Assembly: GCA_001665255.1 (NCBI GenBank)
Contig: LZSH01000518.1
Coordinates: forward strand, 1-36,879
Length of the DNA stretch: 36,879 nucleotides
Source of the DNA: Mycobacteriaceae bacterium 1482268.1
GTDB lineage: Bacteria; Actinomycetota; Actinomycetes; Mycobacteriales; Mycobacteriaceae
Direction: 5' to 3'
Positions 1 through 11,736 of this stretch are shown in pieces; the stretch's first letter is position 1, and the number at the start of each line of letters is the position of its first letter. The notes under the pieces are model-generated. The model was not told the origin of the DNA, ran no database searches, and saw nothing but the letters and a program-made list of their open reading frames with translations. The translations under genes and the position numbers were made by a program.

Positions 1-23
1 AAAACCCCGGCCGATGGCCGGGG
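1..23 (-). terminator. Intrinsic terminator after tRNA-Ala
   Basis: On the minus strand a perfect 8-bp GC stem (ccccggcc/ggccgggg, positions 5-12 and 16-23) with a 3-nt loop is followed directly by TTTT (positions 4-1). This is the layout of a factor-independent terminator. It lies downstream of tRNA-Ile and tRNA-Ala and probably ends their transcript. The window edge may cut a longer T-tract. Confidence 0.75.
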
Positions 24-29
24 CGATCC

Positions 30-72
30 GTAACCGATGACGCGACTCAGGTGTAACCCATGACCCGACTCA
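30..72. repeat. Short direct repeat between terminator and tRNA-Ala
   Basis: Two copies of a 20-bp unit (30-49 and 53-72) match at 18 of 20 positions, with a 23-bp period. They lie between the 3' end of tRNA-Ala and the terminator hairpin, in the trailer of the tRNA transcript. No function is known to me. Confidence 0.6.
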
Positions 73-80
73 TCACATTG

Positions 81-153
81 TGGAGCCTAGGGGATTCGAA
101 CCCCTGACTTCTGCCTTGCAAAGGCAGCGCTCTACCAACTGAGCTAAGGCCCC
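81..153 (-). tRNA. alaT: tRNA-Ala (anticodon TGC)
   Basis: The minus strand gives a 73-nt cloverleaf. The acceptor stem GGGGCCT pairs with AGGCTCC (one G-U pair) and is followed by discriminator A. There is a D-arm AGCTCAGTTGGTAGAGC, an anticodon loop with TGC, and a T-arm containing GGTTCGAATCC. CCA is not encoded after the discriminator, so the end must be added by the CCA-adding enzyme (pcnA, near 30843-32267). The order gyrA, DUF3566 gene, tRNA-Ile, tRNA-Ala is typical of mycobacteria. Confidence 0.97.
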
Positions 154-275
154 GTATCAAGCCGGTTGGTCGGCGGCTGCGTGCCACACCTCCACGCCGT
201 GTCGCGACCGCACTACCAGTACCGCCAGCGCCACCGTCGCGACCAGTAACACCAGCCTCATGGTGACCCTTTCCG

Positions 276-349
276 TGGGCCTAGGAGGACTCGAACCTCC
301 GACCTCTTCGTTATCAGCGAAGCGCTCTAACCGCCTGAGCTATAGGCCC
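276..349 (-). tRNA. ileT: tRNA-Ile (anticodon GAT)
   Basis: The minus strand gives a 74-nt tRNA. The acceptor stem GGGCCTA pairs with TAGGCCC and is followed by discriminator A. The anticodon loop CTGATAA carries GAT, and the T-arm contains GGTTCGAGTCC. CCA is not encoded. It lies about 60 bp downstream of the DUF3566 gene stop and 122 bp upstream of tRNA-Ala, and is probably co-transcribed with tRNA-Ala. Confidence 0.97.
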
Positions 350-408
350 GTAACGCATATGGCCGAGCGACGAGATTACCGTAACCGCGACCTTCGACCC
401 AAACCGGA

Positions 409-1266
409 TCAGTCGCGGTCGGCCAGCGTCACCTCGATACCGCCGACCAGATCCGTCGTCAGGTTGTAGATGAACACGCCGACGGTGGCCATCGCCGTCA
501 GAAGCACGATGTTCACCAGGCCGATCAGCGCAGCTCCGCCGAAGATCGTCCCGCTGGACACCAGCTCTCCGCCGGCCTGCCCGCTGGCGCTGGTGAGCAG
601 GTCACCGACGTTGCTGTTGAGCTTGCTCCACACGCCCATGCCGCCCAGCACCAGGTACAGGAACGCGACGGCGATCATCCACACGAAGAACAAGGCAACC
701 GACAGCACCAGCGACACCTTGAGTGCACTCCAGGGGTCGATCCGGCGAATCTGCATGCTCGCGCGCACCGGGCCCGACTGAGTGCGGCTGGCCACCTGCA
801 CCCGGCCCGATGGCGCTGGCCGAACCGGCGGCTCGCTGCGTTCGGGTACCGACTTGCGCGGCTGCGCCGACCGTGGACCTGCGCCGGAGAGGTCCGGCAG
901 CTCGCTGGCGTAGGCCTCGTTGCTCATCGGCTCGTTGCGCGGTGGCGGCGGACCTGGATCGGCCTGCTCCGATGCGGCCGCAGGCGCCGCAGGAGCCCCG
1001 GAAATGAAGCGGTTGAGGCGGGCGTCGGCGCCGGGGGAGTGGCCCGACGAGCCGGCGCCACGAGGCGGCTCCGGACGCGGCTCGCGCGGCGTCCGCGGCG
1101 GTTGTTTCTGCGCTGCGCGAGTCGCGGGCCCCCGCTGCCACGGCGGTACATCGCCGCCGCGCCCCACGACATTGCCCTGGGCGCCCGTCTCGGGACTCTC
1201 CGGAATGGATCCGTTGCCACTACCGTCGCCCGAGCGCGGATGGCCCGCCTCGTTCGGTGAAGTCAC
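409..1266 (-). CDS. DUF3566 membrane protein (Rv0007-like)
   Basis: This is a 285-residue protein. Residues 1 to about 170 are rich in Pro, Arg, Ala and Gly and look disordered. The C-terminal ~115 residues form the DUF3566 domain with two hydrophobic segments: one around '[20 protein letters not shown]' and one around '[20 protein letters not shown]'. A soluble loop lies between them and the tail is acidic. The expected topology is a cytoplasmic N-terminus and two membrane spans. It sits 33 bp downstream of gyrA and is probably in the gyrB-gyrA transcript. Its position and architecture match Rv0007 of M. tuberculosis. The molecular function is not established. The start ATG at 1266 is the one nearest gyrA and gives the usual length. 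Confidence 0.9.
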   Translation of the reverse strand: MTSPNEAGHPRSGDGSGNGSIPESPETGAQGNVVGRGGDVPPWQRGPATRAAQKQPPRTPREPRPEPPRGAGSSGHSPGADARLNRFISGAPAAPAAASEQADPGPPPPRNEPMSNEAYASELPDLSGAGPRSAQPRKSVPERSEPPVRPAPSGRVQVASRTQSGPVRASMQIRRIDPWSALKVSLVLSVALFFVWMIAVAFLYLVLGGMGVWSKLNSNVGDLLTSASGQAGGELVSSGTIFGGAALIGLVNIVLLTAMATVGVFIYNLTTDLVGGIEVTLADRD

Positions 1267-1299
1267 TCCGGCTCCTTACCGTCGGTCACGACGCCCGGC

Positions 1300-4200
1300 C
1301 TACTCGGCGCCCTCGGCTTCGGCGTCGCTTTCCTCTGCGTTGCGAGCAATCGCAATCAGTGTGGCGCCCTCACCCAGGTTCATCAACCGAACGCCCTTGG
1401 TCTGCCGTCCAGCCTTGCGAACCTGGCGCGCCGCGGTGCGGATGACGCCTCCGCCCGACGTGATTGCGTAGAGCTCGGTGTCGTCATCGACCACCAACGC
1501 ACCGACAAGACTGCCACGTCGCTTGTCGAACTGAATGGTCAGCACCCCTTTACCGCCGCGGCCCTGCACCGGGTACTCGTCGATCGCGGTGCGCTTGGCA
1601 TACCCGCCCGCCGTCGCGACCAGCAGATACGTGTCCGGGCGCACCACATTCAACGAGAGCAGTGCGTCGTCGGTATTGAACCGCATACCCTGCACGCCCG
1701 ACGTGGCTCGGCCCATGGGCCGCAGCGCCTCGTCGGTCGCCGAGAACCGGATCGACTGGCCCTTGGCCGACACCAGAAGCAGATCGTCGTCGGCTGAGCA
1801 CAGCACGGCCCCGACCAGCTCGTCGCCGTCGCGCAGGTTCACCGCGACGATGCCGCCGGAGCGGTTGGAGTCGAAGTCAGTCAGCTTCGACTTCTTCACC
1901 AGCCCGTTGCGCGTGGCCAGCACCAGGTACGGAGCGTCCTCGTAGCCCTTGATCTGGATGACCTGGGCGATGCGCTCCTCCGGCTGGAACGCCAGCAGGT
2001 TGGCGACGTGCTGACCGCGCGCCGTCCGCGACGCCTCCGGCAGGTCGTACGCCTTGGCGCGGTACACCCGGCCCTGCGTGGTGAAGAACAGGATCCAGTC
2101 GTGCGTCGAGCAGACGAAGAAGTGGTTGACGATGTCGTCCTGCTTGAGCCCGGCACCCTGAACGCCCTTGCCGCCGCGCTTTTGGCTGCGGTATAGGTCG
2201 GTCTTGGTCCGTTTGGCATAGCCGGTCTCGGTGATCGTGACGACGACGTCCTCGCGGGCGATCAGGTCCTCATCACTGACCTCACCGTCGGCCGCGACGA
2301 TCTTGGTGCGTCGGTCGTCACCGTGCTTGTCGACGATCTCCTTCAGCTCGTCGCGCACGATCGCGCGCTGACGCTCGGGCTTGGCCAGGATGTCCTCGAG
2401 GTCGGCGATCTCGGCCTCGATCTTGGCCAGGTCGTCGACTATCTTCTGGCGTTCGAGGGCGGCCAGGCGGCGCAGCTGCATGTCCAGGATTGCCTGCGCC
2501 TGGATTTCGTCGACGTCGAGCAGGTCGATCAATCCCTGCCGCGCGATGTCGACGGTTTGCGACGCCCGGATCAGTGCGATGACTTCGTCGAGCGCGTCCA
2601 GCGCCTTGACCAGACCGCGCAGGATGTGGGCCCGCTCATTGGCCTTGCGCAACCGGTAGCGGGTGCGCCGGACGATGACCTCGAGCTGATGGTCGACGTA
2701 ATGGCGGATCAGCTGATCGAGGCGCAGCGTACGCGGCACGCCGTCGACGATCGCCAGCATGTTGGCGCCGAAGCTGGTCTGCAGCTGGGTGTGCTTGTAG
2801 AGGTTGTTCAGCACCACCTTGGCGACGGCATCGCGCTTGAGCTCCACCACAATTCGCAGTCCGACGCGGTCGCTGGACTGGTCCTCGATATTGGAGATGC
2901 CGGTCAGCTTGCCGTCGCGAACCTGCTCGGCGATCGAGGTGATGAAGTTGTCGTGGTTGACCTGATACGGCAACTCGGTGATGACGATGCCGGTGCGGCC
3001 GCGCGAATCCTCTTCGATTTCAACGACTCCGCGCATCCGGATGGACCCGCGGCCGGTGGTGTAGGTGTCGTGGATGCCCTGCGAGCCGACGATCAGGCCG
3101 GACGTGGGAAAGTCGGGGCCCTTGACCTTCTTGGTGACGGCCGCCAGCGTCGCCTCCTCGTCGGCGTCGTGATTCTCCAGACACCAGTACACGGCGTCGG
3201 CAAGCTCGCGCAGGTTGTGCGGAGGCATGTTGGTCGCCATGCCGACGGCGATGCCGCCGGAACCGTTCGCCAGCAGGTTGGGGAACCGGCTCGGCAGAAC
3301 CGTGGGCTCCTGCACACGCCCGTCGTAGTTCGGAATGAAATCGACTGTCTCCTCGTCGATTTCACGCAGCATTTCCATCGCCAGCGGAGTGAGGCGGGCT
3401 TCGGTGTTGTGACTGACGAAGCCATTCGTGATGAACGAGTGGTCGTCGGTATCGACACGCAGGCTGTACACCGGCTGTACGCCGGCATCGGTGACCGACA
3501 CGACGCGCGCGTAGTAGAACCGGCCGTCCGTCAGATCTGAGGCGATCGCACAGACATCCGGGTTGGCGATGCGGCTGAGGATCTCGGCGCCGTCGCGTTT
3601 CCACCGGAACAGCCGGTCGATGTTGTGTTTGCGCAGCCATTCCTTGTCAACCCAGCGACTGCCGCAGTGTTTGCGAATGAACTCGGCGAGGCCCGGTACA
3701 TGATCACCGTCGAGGCCCGCACCTTTGGTAGGCAGCATCTGTAGTAGGGCGAGGAGCTTAGTTTGCTTCGTCCCACCAAAACCGATCTGCGACGCGAACA
3801 GCTCGGCGTGCCCACGGTTGGTGATGACGACCTTGTGTTCACCCGTCGCATGCAAGTACCGGCGCGAAATTACGCCGAATTCCAGCAGCATCTGCTGGAC
3901 GTCCGCAGCCAATCGCTCACTGCGTGTGGAATATGAGACCTGAATCGTGTTGCGCGGCAGCGCTGAGCATGAACCGTCGCCTTCGAATAGCGCTTGCAGG
4001 AAGATCCGCTTCGTCGCCGCGGGCGACTGCCACAACCATTCCGGCACAACTTTCTCTGCCGACCGTTTTCCGATCAGGCCTGCCAGTCGAGTGCTTCGTA
4101 GCGCAATCAGATTCTGAATGTCGAGTTCGAGCAGCCTCGAGCCCGAAGCGATGGTGCGTTCGTAGACATAGCGGGGACCGCCGACTACGGCGTCATATGC

Positions 4201-5058
4201 CGCGACGACCATGTTGAAGTAGTCACGATCGAGGTTGTTGAATCCAGCGCGACGCTCAGAAACGAAACCTTCACTGATGAACGCGCCTAATAGCAGCGCT
4301 TCGAACGCGTCGTGCCAGTCCGCGGGTCCGAACTCGGCCGCCGGCGTCCGTTGGATCGCTACTCGGTCGTTGGGTCGAACTTCTTCGATCAGCTTCCAGA
4401 TGAGCGTTGGGACACCGCCGACGTCGACAAGGCATAGCAGCGGATGGTTTGCAGTTCCTGTGACCTCATAACCCTCCGCGGTCCGAACCCGGTAGGTCTG
4501 GTGCTCGCCTGAGTGAAAGAGGCGATCGGCCGCGACAGGATTGCCATGCCGGTCCAGAACCTTCAATTCGATTTCGTTGTCGCTATTGGCGTTCGCGCCA
4601 GGAACGACATCAGCGATCCGGACGGATTGGCCGAACGGCAACCGCACCAGTGCGTCGCCCGTGACGCAGTAGCGCATGGCGGCCGGCGGGTCGTTGCCCG
4701 GCGAGCCGAAGTTGCCCTGCCCGTCGACAAGTGGATAGCGCAACGACCACGGCTGCGCCATGCGCACGAGAGTGTCGTAGATCGACGAGTCGCCGTGCGG
4801 GTGGTAGTTACCCATCGTTTCGGCAACGGAGCGTGCGGATTTCGCGTGGCTGCGGTCGGGCCGGAAGCCGGAGTCGAACATCGCGTAGAGCACCCGGCGG
4901 TGTACCGGCTTCAGGCCGTCGCGGACCTCAGGCAATGCGCGGCCGACGATCACGCTCATCGCGTAGTCGATGTAGCTGCGCTGCATCTCCTGCTGAATGT
5001 CGACCGGCTCGACGCGGTCTCCTGCTTCGTCGCCGGGCGGCAACGTGGTATCAGTCAT
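1300..5058 (-). CDS. gyrA: DNA gyrase subunit A, interrupted by an intein
   Basis: GyrA is the DNA breakage-reunion subunit of gyrase, which uses ATP to add negative supercoils. The ORF encodes 1252 residues, far above the usual ~840, because codons 131-551 are an in-frame intein. After removal the mature protein is 831 residues. Extein features are the quinolone-resistance region around '[12 protein letters not shown]' (residues 84-95), the catalytic Tyr130 in 'PPAAMRY', the post-intein '[20 protein letters not shown]', and the C-terminal beta-pinwheel with the GyrA box 'QKRGGKG'. The first codon of the resistance region is Ser91, where M. tuberculosis has Ala90. It lies 33 bp after gyrB, so the two are one operon. 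Activity depends on protein splicing because the intein sits next to the active-site Tyr. Confidence 0.98.
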   Translation of the reverse strand: MTDTTLPPGDEAGDRVEPVDIQQEMQRSYIDYAMSVIVGRALPEVRDGLKPVHRRVLYAMFDSGFRPDRSHAKSARSVAETMGNYHPHGDSSIYDTLVRMAQPWSLRYPLVDGQGNFGSPGNDPPAAMRYCVTGDALVRLPFGQSVRIADVVPGANANSDNEIELKVLDRHGNPVAADRLFHSGEHQTYRVRTAEGYEVTGTANHPLLCLVDVGGVPTLIWKLIEEVRPNDRVAIQRTPAAEFGPADWHDAFEALLLGAFISEGFVSERRAGFNNLDRDYFNMVVAAYDAVVGGPRYVYERTIASGSRLLELDIQNLIALRSTRLAGLIGKRSAEKVVPEWLWQSPAATKRIFLQALFEGDGSCSALPRNTIQVSYSTRSERLAADVQQMLLEFGVISRRYLHATGEHKVVITNRGHAELFASQIGFGGTKQTKLLALLQMLPTKGAGLDGDHVPGLAEFIRKHCGSRWVDKEWLRKHNIDRLFRWKRDGAEILSRIANPDVCAIASDLTDGRFYYARVVSVTDAGVQPVYSLRVDTDDHSFITNGFVSHNTEARLTPLAMEMLREIDEETVDFIPNYDGRVQEPTVLPSRFPNLLANGSGGIAVGMATNMPPHNLRELADAVYWCLENHDADEEATLAAVTKKVKGPDFPTSGLIVGSQGIHDTYTTGRGSIRMRGVVEIEEDSRGRTGIVITELPYQVNHDNFITSIAEQVRDGKLTGISNIEDQSSDRVGLRIVVELKRDAVAKVVLNNLYKHTQLQTSFGANMLAIVDGVPRTLRLDQLIRHYVDHQLEVIVRRTRYRLRKANERAHILRGLVKALDALDEVIALIRASQTVDIARQGLIDLLDVDEIQAQAILDMQLRRLAALERQKIVDDLAKIEAEIADLEDILAKPERQRAIVRDELKEIVDKHGDDRRTKIVAADGEVSDEDLIAREDVVVTITETGYAKRTKTDLYRSQKRGGKGVQGAGLKQDDIVNHFFVCSTHDWILFFTTQGRVYRAKAYDLPEASRTARGQHVANLLAFQPEERIAQVIQIKGYEDAPYLVLATRNGLVKKSKLTDFDSNRSGGIVAVNLRDGDELVGAVLCSADDDLLLVSAKGQSIRFSATDEALRPMGRATSGVQGMRFNTDDALLSLNVVRPDTYLLVATAGGYAKRTAIDEYPVQGRGGKGVLTIQFDKRRGSLVGALVVDDDTELYAITSGGGVIRTAARQVRKAGRQTKGVRLMNLGEGATLIAIARNAEESDAEAEGAE
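3406..4668 (-). mobile_element. GyrA intein with LAGLIDADG homing endonuclease
   Basis: A 421-residue protein-splicing element lies in frame in gyrA at the known mycobacterial GyrA insertion point, between Tyr130 and Thr552. Splicing residues visible: Cys1 ('[10 protein letters not shown]'), block B 'GTANH' with Thr72 and His75, and the C-terminal '[11 protein letters not shown]' with penultimate His420 and Asn421, followed by Thr as the +1 nucleophile. Homing endonuclease motifs: '[10 protein letters not shown]' (about 126-135, acidic Glu133) and 'LFEGDGSC' (about 227-234, acidic Asp231). All key residues are present, so both splicing and DNA cleavage may be functional. The length matches the full-length GyrA inteins (about 420 residues) recalled from M. 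leprae, M. kansasii and M. flavescens. The M. xenopi mini-intein (198 residues) lacks the endonuclease. GC content is visibly lower than in the surrounding exteins. Confidence 0.97.
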
Positions 5059-5091
5059 CTGGTTTCAGTCCTAGTTGATTGCGAAACTTCG

Positions 5092-7161
<2,070 letters not shown>

Positions 7162-7215
7162 CTAGACTGGGGTGGAGCCCTGGCGGTGTCGGTACCGCCG
7201 GCAAGTCACTTGTTC

Positions 7216-7244
7216 AGTCTACCGGGAACGAGCGACAGGACCGA
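7216..7244 (-). promoter_or_regulatory. Candidate gyrB promoter
   Basis: In the 220-bp non-coding gap 7153-7372, the minus strand has TAGACT (7216-7221), a good TANNNT -10. The hexamer 17 bp upstream is TCGGTC (7239-7244), a weak -35. It would give a leader of roughly 55 nt before gyrB. Other A/T-rich hexamers occur near 7262-7275, so the true start site is uncertain. Confidence 0.35.
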
Positions 7245-7372
7245 TTCTGAGGCTGCGTTTCTACATACCTATTTGAGCCGCGTGTGGAATTTCTCGATGC
7301 GGGTTGCGTGATGACGCTTGAGGACACACCTTGCGGCGTTCTGGTGGCTCTCAGCCAACTGCGCCGATAGTG

Positions 7373-7963
7373 TCATCCGTACGTGTCCCGCGGCCCGCGG
7401 CCGGCCACGTGATAGCGGCCTTTACGCCAGGACGGGGCCACCGGGCCGACGATTTTCAGCGATGTCACCACGCCGTCGCCCACCGCCGCGGCGATTTTCG
7501 CCAGGAGTTGCGCCTGAACCATCCGTAATTGGGTGGCCCATGCGGTGGATTCGGCGGACACGCTCAGCACGCCCTCCCGCAGCGCGGTCGGCGTCGCATG
7601 CGCGGCGATCTGTTCTCCGACGACGGTCTGCCACTGACCCAGCACCGCGCCTTCAGCGACCCGCGGGGACCATCCGCGAGTCTTGGCGAGCTCCTGCGTG
7701 GCCGCGCCGAGCGTCTGCGGATCCCTACTGTCCGGGCCCGGCCCCGACCAACTCCTGCGCCGGCCCGCGATCCGGCGTGGCGCGGCTGGGGAGCTGCGTC
7801 CACGGCCGACGTCCTTCCCTTGGCTGCGGGCCGCGCCCCTGGCCTCTTCCAGGGTGCGACGCACCAGGTCCATGCCCGCCAAACCCGACAGGTGGGCCGG
7901 CGGCGTGATGGCGCCATCCGTGTCGTCGGTGGGGACGTCGGGGTCCCGAGGGTGATCGGTCAC
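7373..7963 (-). CDS. DUF721 family protein (Rv0004-like)
   Basis: This 196-residue protein has a low-complexity N-terminal third rich in Asp, Pro, Arg and Ser. It is followed by the DUF721 (DciA-like) domain: '[18 protein letters not shown]' and '[20 protein letters not shown]'. DciA proteins load or operate the replicative helicase DnaB in bacteria without DnaC. That assignment is known for the family, and its application here is inference. The start ATG at 7963 overlaps the recF stop (ATGA), so translation is probably coupled to recF. The order dnaN, recF, DUF721, gyrB is standard in mycobacteria apart from the added gnd. Confidence 0.93.
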   Translation of the reverse strand: MTDHPRDPDVPTDDTDGAITPPAHLSGLAGMDLVRRTLEEARGAARSQGKDVGRGRSSPAAPRRIAGRRRSWSGPGPDSRDPQTLGAATQELAKTRGWSPRVAEGAVLGQWQTVVGEQIAAHATPTALREGVLSVSAESTAWATQLRMVQAQLLAKIAAAVGDGVVTSLKIVGPVAPSWRKGRYHVAGRGPRDTYG

Positions 7964-9108
7964 TGTTCCACCACCGATACTCTGCCGCTGTCGTCGTCGC
8001 GCATGGTGATCTCGATCCGGCGGGCGTCCCAGTCTGCTGGAATGTCGTCGCCGACGGCGGCAGTCACCAGCACCTGCTCCGCGGACGCCGCGACACCGGC
8101 CAACGCCTGGCGCCGAGCGGAATCCAGCTCGGCGAACACATCGTCGAGCAGCAACACAGGGTCACCGCCCTCCGACCGCAGCAGCTCGTAGGCGGCGAGC
8201 CTCAGCGCGAGCGCCATCGACCACGACTCCCCGTGGCTGGCAAAGCCTTTCGCGACATGGTCGCCCAGGCGCAGCTCCAGGTCGTCGCGGTGCGGCCCGA
8301 CCAGACACACGCCGCGCTCCATCTCGGCGTCGCGGCGGCGGGCCAACGCGTCCAGCAGCGCCGCTTCGAAGAATTCGACGGACTCGTTCTGCCCGTCGAT
8401 CTGTTCGGCTTTGCTTCGGTATTGGATTGCCGCGGGCCGAGACGCCGGCGCCAGCAGCTGATACGCCTTCTCGACCTCGGGGCACAGTTCGTTGACCAGC
8501 TCCACCCGCGCCGCGATCAGCTGTGCGCCGTGGGCGGCGAGGTGGCCGTCCCACACGTCGAGGGTGTCGGTGACACTGCGGTCACCGCGGTACCGCGCGC
8601 CGGCGGCGGTCTTGAGCAGGGCAGTGCGCTGCCGCACGACTTTGTCGTAGTCGGCGCGCACCCCTGCGATCCGCGGACGCCTGATGGTGGCGAGCTCGTC
8701 GAGGTAGCGCCGTCGTTCGGCCGGGTCGCCCCGCACCAGCGCCAGGTCCTCAGGCGCGAACAACACCGCGCGCAGCACCCCGAGCACTTCACGCGCCGAG
8801 CGGACGGGGGAGCGGTTCAACCTCGCCTTGTTGGCTCGGCCCGCCAACACCTCGAGGTCCACCGCGAGCTCGCGCCCCTCGTTGACGACGATGGTCGAGA
8901 TGATGGCCCGCTCAGCGCCTGTGCGCAGCAGCGGCGCGTCGGACGCCACCCGGTGTGACCCTAGCGTCGACGAATACCACAGCGCTTCAACAAGATTCGT
9001 TTTCCCATAGCCGTTAGGGCCGACGAACACGGTGCGACCCGGCTCGAGGTCCAACTCGACCCGCGCCCATGACCGGAAATCCTGCAGCCCCAGGTGGCGG
9101 ACGTACAA
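7960..9108 (-). CDS. recF: DNA replication and repair protein RecF
   Basis: RecF is an SMC-like ATPase that helps RecO and RecR load RecA at single-strand gaps. The 382-residue protein shows Walker A 'GPNGYGKTN' (30-38), a helical lid region with '[15 protein letters not shown]', and Walker B with D-loop '[16 protein letters not shown]' near residue 320, all intact. The length is normal. It begins 4 bp after the gnd stop and overlaps the DUF721 start by 4 bp, so it sits inside a tight dnaN-gnd-recF-DUF721 run. Confidence 0.97.
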   Translation of the reverse strand: MYVRHLGLQDFRSWARVELDLEPGRTVFVGPNGYGKTNLVEALWYSSTLGSHRVASDAPLLRTGAERAIISTIVVNEGRELAVDLEVLAGRANKARLNRSPVRSAREVLGVLRAVLFAPEDLALVRGDPAERRRYLDELATIRRPRIAGVRADYDKVVRQRTALLKTAAGARYRGDRSVTDTLDVWDGHLAAHGAQLIAARVELVNELCPEVEKAYQLLAPASRPAAIQYRSKAEQIDGQNESVEFFEAALLDALARRRDAEMERGVCLVGPHRDDLELRLGDHVAKGFASHGESWSMALALRLAAYELLRSEGGDPVLLLDDVFAELDSARRQALAGVAASAEQVLVTAAVGDDIPADWDARRIEITMRDDDSGRVSVVEQ

Positions 9109-9112
9109 GCGG

Positions 9113-10006
9113 CTACCCGGACTCGCTGATCCGCTTCACCGCGTGACCACCGAACTGGTTGCGCAACGCCGCGACGGCCTTCATGGTCGGCGAGTCGTCT
9201 TGGCGCGACAGGAACCGCGCGAACAACGACGCTGCAATGCCGGGCACGGGGACGCGCAGCCGGATCGCCTCTTCCACCGTCCATCGCCCTTCGCCGGAAT
9301 CCTCGGTGTAACCCGAGATCTCCTTCAGGCCCGGGTCTTCCTTCAGGGCCTTGGCCAGCAGCTGCTGCAGCCACGACCGCACCACGGTGCCGTTGGTCCA
9401 AGCCTGGTAGACGGCCTGCGGATCCTCGATCAGCTCTTCCGCGGCGAGCACCTCGTAGCCTTCGGCGTAGGCCGTCATCAAGGCGTATTCGATGCCGTTG
9501 TGGACCATCTTCGCGAAATGGCCCGCGCCGACAGGGCCCGCGTGCACGAACCCGTCCTCGCGCGGACCCGCCGGCCGCAGGGTGTCAAAGATCGGCATCG
9601 CGCGTTCGACGTCGGCGTCGCTGCCGCCGACCATCAGGCCGTAGCCTTCCTTCAAACCCCAGATTCCGCCCGATACGCCGGCATCGATATAAGCAATGCC
9701 CTTCTCGCCCAACATCTTTGCGTGTGGCGCGTCCTCCGTGTAGCGCGAGTTGCCGCCGTCGATGACCAGGTCGCCCTCCGACAATTCCTGGGCGAGGTCG
9801 GTGATCGTGCCGTCAGTGATGGGTCCGGAGGGCACCATCACCCACACGACACGTGGTGGTTGAAGAGCCTCGGCGAGCGCCGCCAGCGTAGGCACGTCGG
9901 TGACTTCGGGTCGTGGGTCGTACCCGATCACGTCGTGGCCGCCCTCGCGAAGGCGCTCCCGCATGTTGAAGCCCATCTTGCCCAGGCCGACCAAACCCAG
10001 TTGCAT
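9113..10006 (-). CDS. gnd: 6-phosphogluconate dehydrogenase, decarboxylating (short form)
   Basis: The enzyme converts 6-phosphogluconate to ribulose-5-phosphate and CO2 with reduction of NAD(P), in the pentose phosphate pathway. At 297 residues it is the short form (about 300 residues, against about 470 for the classical enzyme). Visible are the Rossmann 'GLVGLGKMG' (4-12), a substrate loop with '[11 protein letters not shown]', the '[11 protein letters not shown]' segment, and the catalytic 'KMVHNGIEY' with Lys and His. The metabolic gene is inserted between dnaN (31 bp upstream) and recF (4 bp downstream), so it is probably in the replication operon. M. smegmatis has the same layout and M. 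tuberculosis lacks it, as I recall. Confidence 0.95.
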   Translation of the reverse strand: MQLGLVGLGKMGFNMRERLREGGHDVIGYDPRPEVTDVPTLAALAEALQPPRVVWVMVPSGPITDGTITDLAQELSEGDLVIDGGNSRYTEDAPHAKMLGEKGIAYIDAGVSGGIWGLKEGYGLMVGGSDADVERAMPIFDTLRPAGPREDGFVHAGPVGAGHFAKMVHNGIEYALMTAYAEGYEVLAAEELIEDPQAVYQAWTNGTVVRSWLQQLLAKALKEDPGLKEISGYTEDSGEGRWTVEEAIRLRVPVPGIAASLFARFLSRQDDSPTMKAVAALRNQFGGHAVKRISESG

Positions 10007-10037
10007 GTAATGCCTCTCTCGTCGCGGGGGTGGACTC

Positions 10038-11237
10038 TCAGCCAGGCAGCCGCACCGGCATCAACAGGTAGACGTAGTCGGTATCCGCCGCGGGGAAGGG
10101 TCCGGCGCCGCCCACACCCTGGTCATCGTCGCCTGCCGGGCGCAACACGGCAGGACGGCTCGGTGTCGTGAAACCGAACGTCACACGATCGGAATGCAGC
10201 GAGCTCAGCCCGTCGGTCAGATACGTCGGGTTGAACGCGATCGTCAGCGGTTCGCCGGCGAACGACACCTCGAGGTCCTCCTCGGCACGACCGACGTCGT
10301 CGGCGCCGGCCGACAGCTTCAGCACATCGTCGGCGAACTCCATCCGCACCTGCGCACCGCGGTCGGCAACCAACGCAACGCGCTTGATTGCCTCGGTCAG
10401 TTCGGCCACTCCGATGGTGGCGACGGCCGTGTGCTCGGTGGGTAGCAGCTGGCGGAATTTCGGGAATTCGGCATCGAGGAGCCTGGTGGTGCTGCGCTTG
10501 GCGTCGCTGCGAATGCCGAGCAGTCCTTCCTTGCCCACCGCCGAACCGGCGCCCAGCGACAGGTGTACGTCGCCGGCACCCGTACCTGCCTTCGCGGCTT
10601 CGGACAACGTCTTGGCCGGTACCAGCACCGCGGCTTCGATGTCGGCCGATTCCGTCGACCATGTCAGTTGGCGAACGGCTAGACGGAACCGGTCGGTGGC
10701 CGCCAAAACCACGGATTCCCCGGAGATCTCGACGCGGATGCCCGTCAACATCGGCAGCGTGTCATCCCGCCCGGCAGCGACGGCGACCTGGCCGATCGCT
10801 TCGGCGAACAGTTCGGCGGAAACGACTCCGGTGTCGTCGGGCAGGGCCGGCAGCGCCGGGTAATCCTCCACGGCCATCGTCGGCAGTGAGAACTTCGCGC
10901 TACCGCAGTTCAGCAGCACCCGGGTGCCCTCGACGCTGACGTCCACCGGCTTTGCCGGCAGCGCTCGGGTGATGTCAGACAACAGCCGACCGGATACGAG
11001 AACGCTTCCAGGAGAAGCGATTTCGGCAGCGACCTGTACTTCTGCCGACACCTCGTAGTCGAACCCGGAGATCGTCAGCCCCTCCTCGGAGCCGCTCAGC
11101 AGCACACCGGCCAGCACAGGAACCGTCGGCCTGGTGGGCAGATTGCGCGCCACCCAGGCGACTGCGTCGGCGAAGTCCTCGCGAACCAAGCGGAATTTCA
11201 AATCGGAGAGACCAACCGTCGTTGTCGCCACGTTCAT
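10038..11237 (-). CDS. dnaN: DNA polymerase III sliding clamp (beta subunit)
   Basis: DnaN dimerises into the ring clamp that tethers the replicative polymerase and binds repair factors. The protein is 399 residues, normal for mycobacteria. The three-fold clamp layout can be followed: an N-terminal domain starting at '[20 protein letters not shown]', a middle domain around '[18 protein letters not shown]', and a C-terminal domain with '[14 protein letters not shown]'. It ends in the conserved '[12 protein letters not shown]'. The start ATG at 11237 has a strong GAAGGGA ribosome-binding site. It faces away from oriC and is the first gene of the leftward operon. Confidence 0.98.
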   Translation of the reverse strand: MNVATTTVGLSDLKFRLVREDFADAVAWVARNLPTRPTVPVLAGVLLSGSEEGLTISGFDYEVSAEVQVAAEIASPGSVLVSGRLLSDITRALPAKPVDVSVEGTRVLLNCGSAKFSLPTMAVEDYPALPALPDDTGVVSAELFAEAIGQVAVAAGRDDTLPMLTGIRVEISGESVVLAATDRFRLAVRQLTWSTESADIEAAVLVPAKTLSEAAKAGTGAGDVHLSLGAGSAVGKEGLLGIRSDAKRSTTRLLDAEFPKFRQLLPTEHTAVATIGVAELTEAIKRVALVADRGAQVRMEFADDVLKLSAGADDVGRAEEDLEVSFAGEPLTIAFNPTYLTDGLSSLHSDRVTFGFTTPSRPAVLRPAGDDDQGVGGAGPFPAADTDYVYLLMPVRLPG

Positions 11238-11736
11238 AGTGTCCCTTCGATCACTTCACAACACGCGCTAACCAGCAGTTTCGGGATGCTTGGGCTTAAA
11301 TCCCCCAATGTCGCTGCGACGACCGTACCGGCTGTCGAAGAACCACCGTAGATCTTTCGGCCCCATCTTGAAAGCTAATCGATCGGGGTGACAACAGAGG
11401 TCAGCGCCGTGCCGCGAACGCGTGGTATGGCCCTATCCCCAAGACCCTTCTTCTGAAAGAAATCTAGGGAGATATGTAAGCAACAGTATTAGGTCCTGTG
11501 AACGTTGTGGATGAACCGCGGTCGGCGCTGGACGAGGCCGGTATGGCGGTGTGGGTTACCTGTGGACGCCGGGCTGGATTCATCGGATCTGGTTGGGGAG
11601 AGCGCCCTTGGTGTGGACGAATCGACAGCGCAGCGAGGAGTTGTTGCGGATCTATCCACATGTGAATCCACAGGCCTGAGGTGTGGCTTCTGTTGCGAGA
11701 AGTGACAGAAGTTTTTTGAAGAATTTTGGGAGCGAA
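11238..11736. other. Chromosomal replication origin oriC (dnaA-dnaN intergenic)
   Basis: This 499-bp gap between dnaA and dnaN holds no convincing gene. It has DnaA-box-like 9-mers differing by one base from TT(A/G)TCCACA at 11506-11514 (minus), 11612-11620 (minus) and 11652-11660 (plus). Weaker ones lie at 11561-11569 (minus) and 11664-11672 (plus). An A/T-richer stretch at about 11450-11495 is a candidate unwinding element. Mycobacterial oriC has been mapped to this interval in several species. The half nearest dnaN also holds its leader and promoter, with a possible TTGTCA element near 11388-11394. Confidence 0.9.

Noticed and set aside
2323-3540. Long plus-strand open frame (405 codons) opposite gyrA
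   Set aside because: It mirrors the strongly conserved gyrA coding frame. High GC and third-position bias leave antisense frames open. It has no ribosome-binding site and no recognisable domain.
4666-4671. Possibility that the gyrA insert is a separate gene or an insertion sequence
   Set aside because: The insert is in frame with no stops or terminal repeats, and it carries the full set of intein splicing motifs at a known intein site.
11505-11705. Short open frames within the dnaA-dnaN gap
   Set aside because: They overlap the DnaA-box region and have no ribosome-binding site or homology that I recognise. The gap is oriC.
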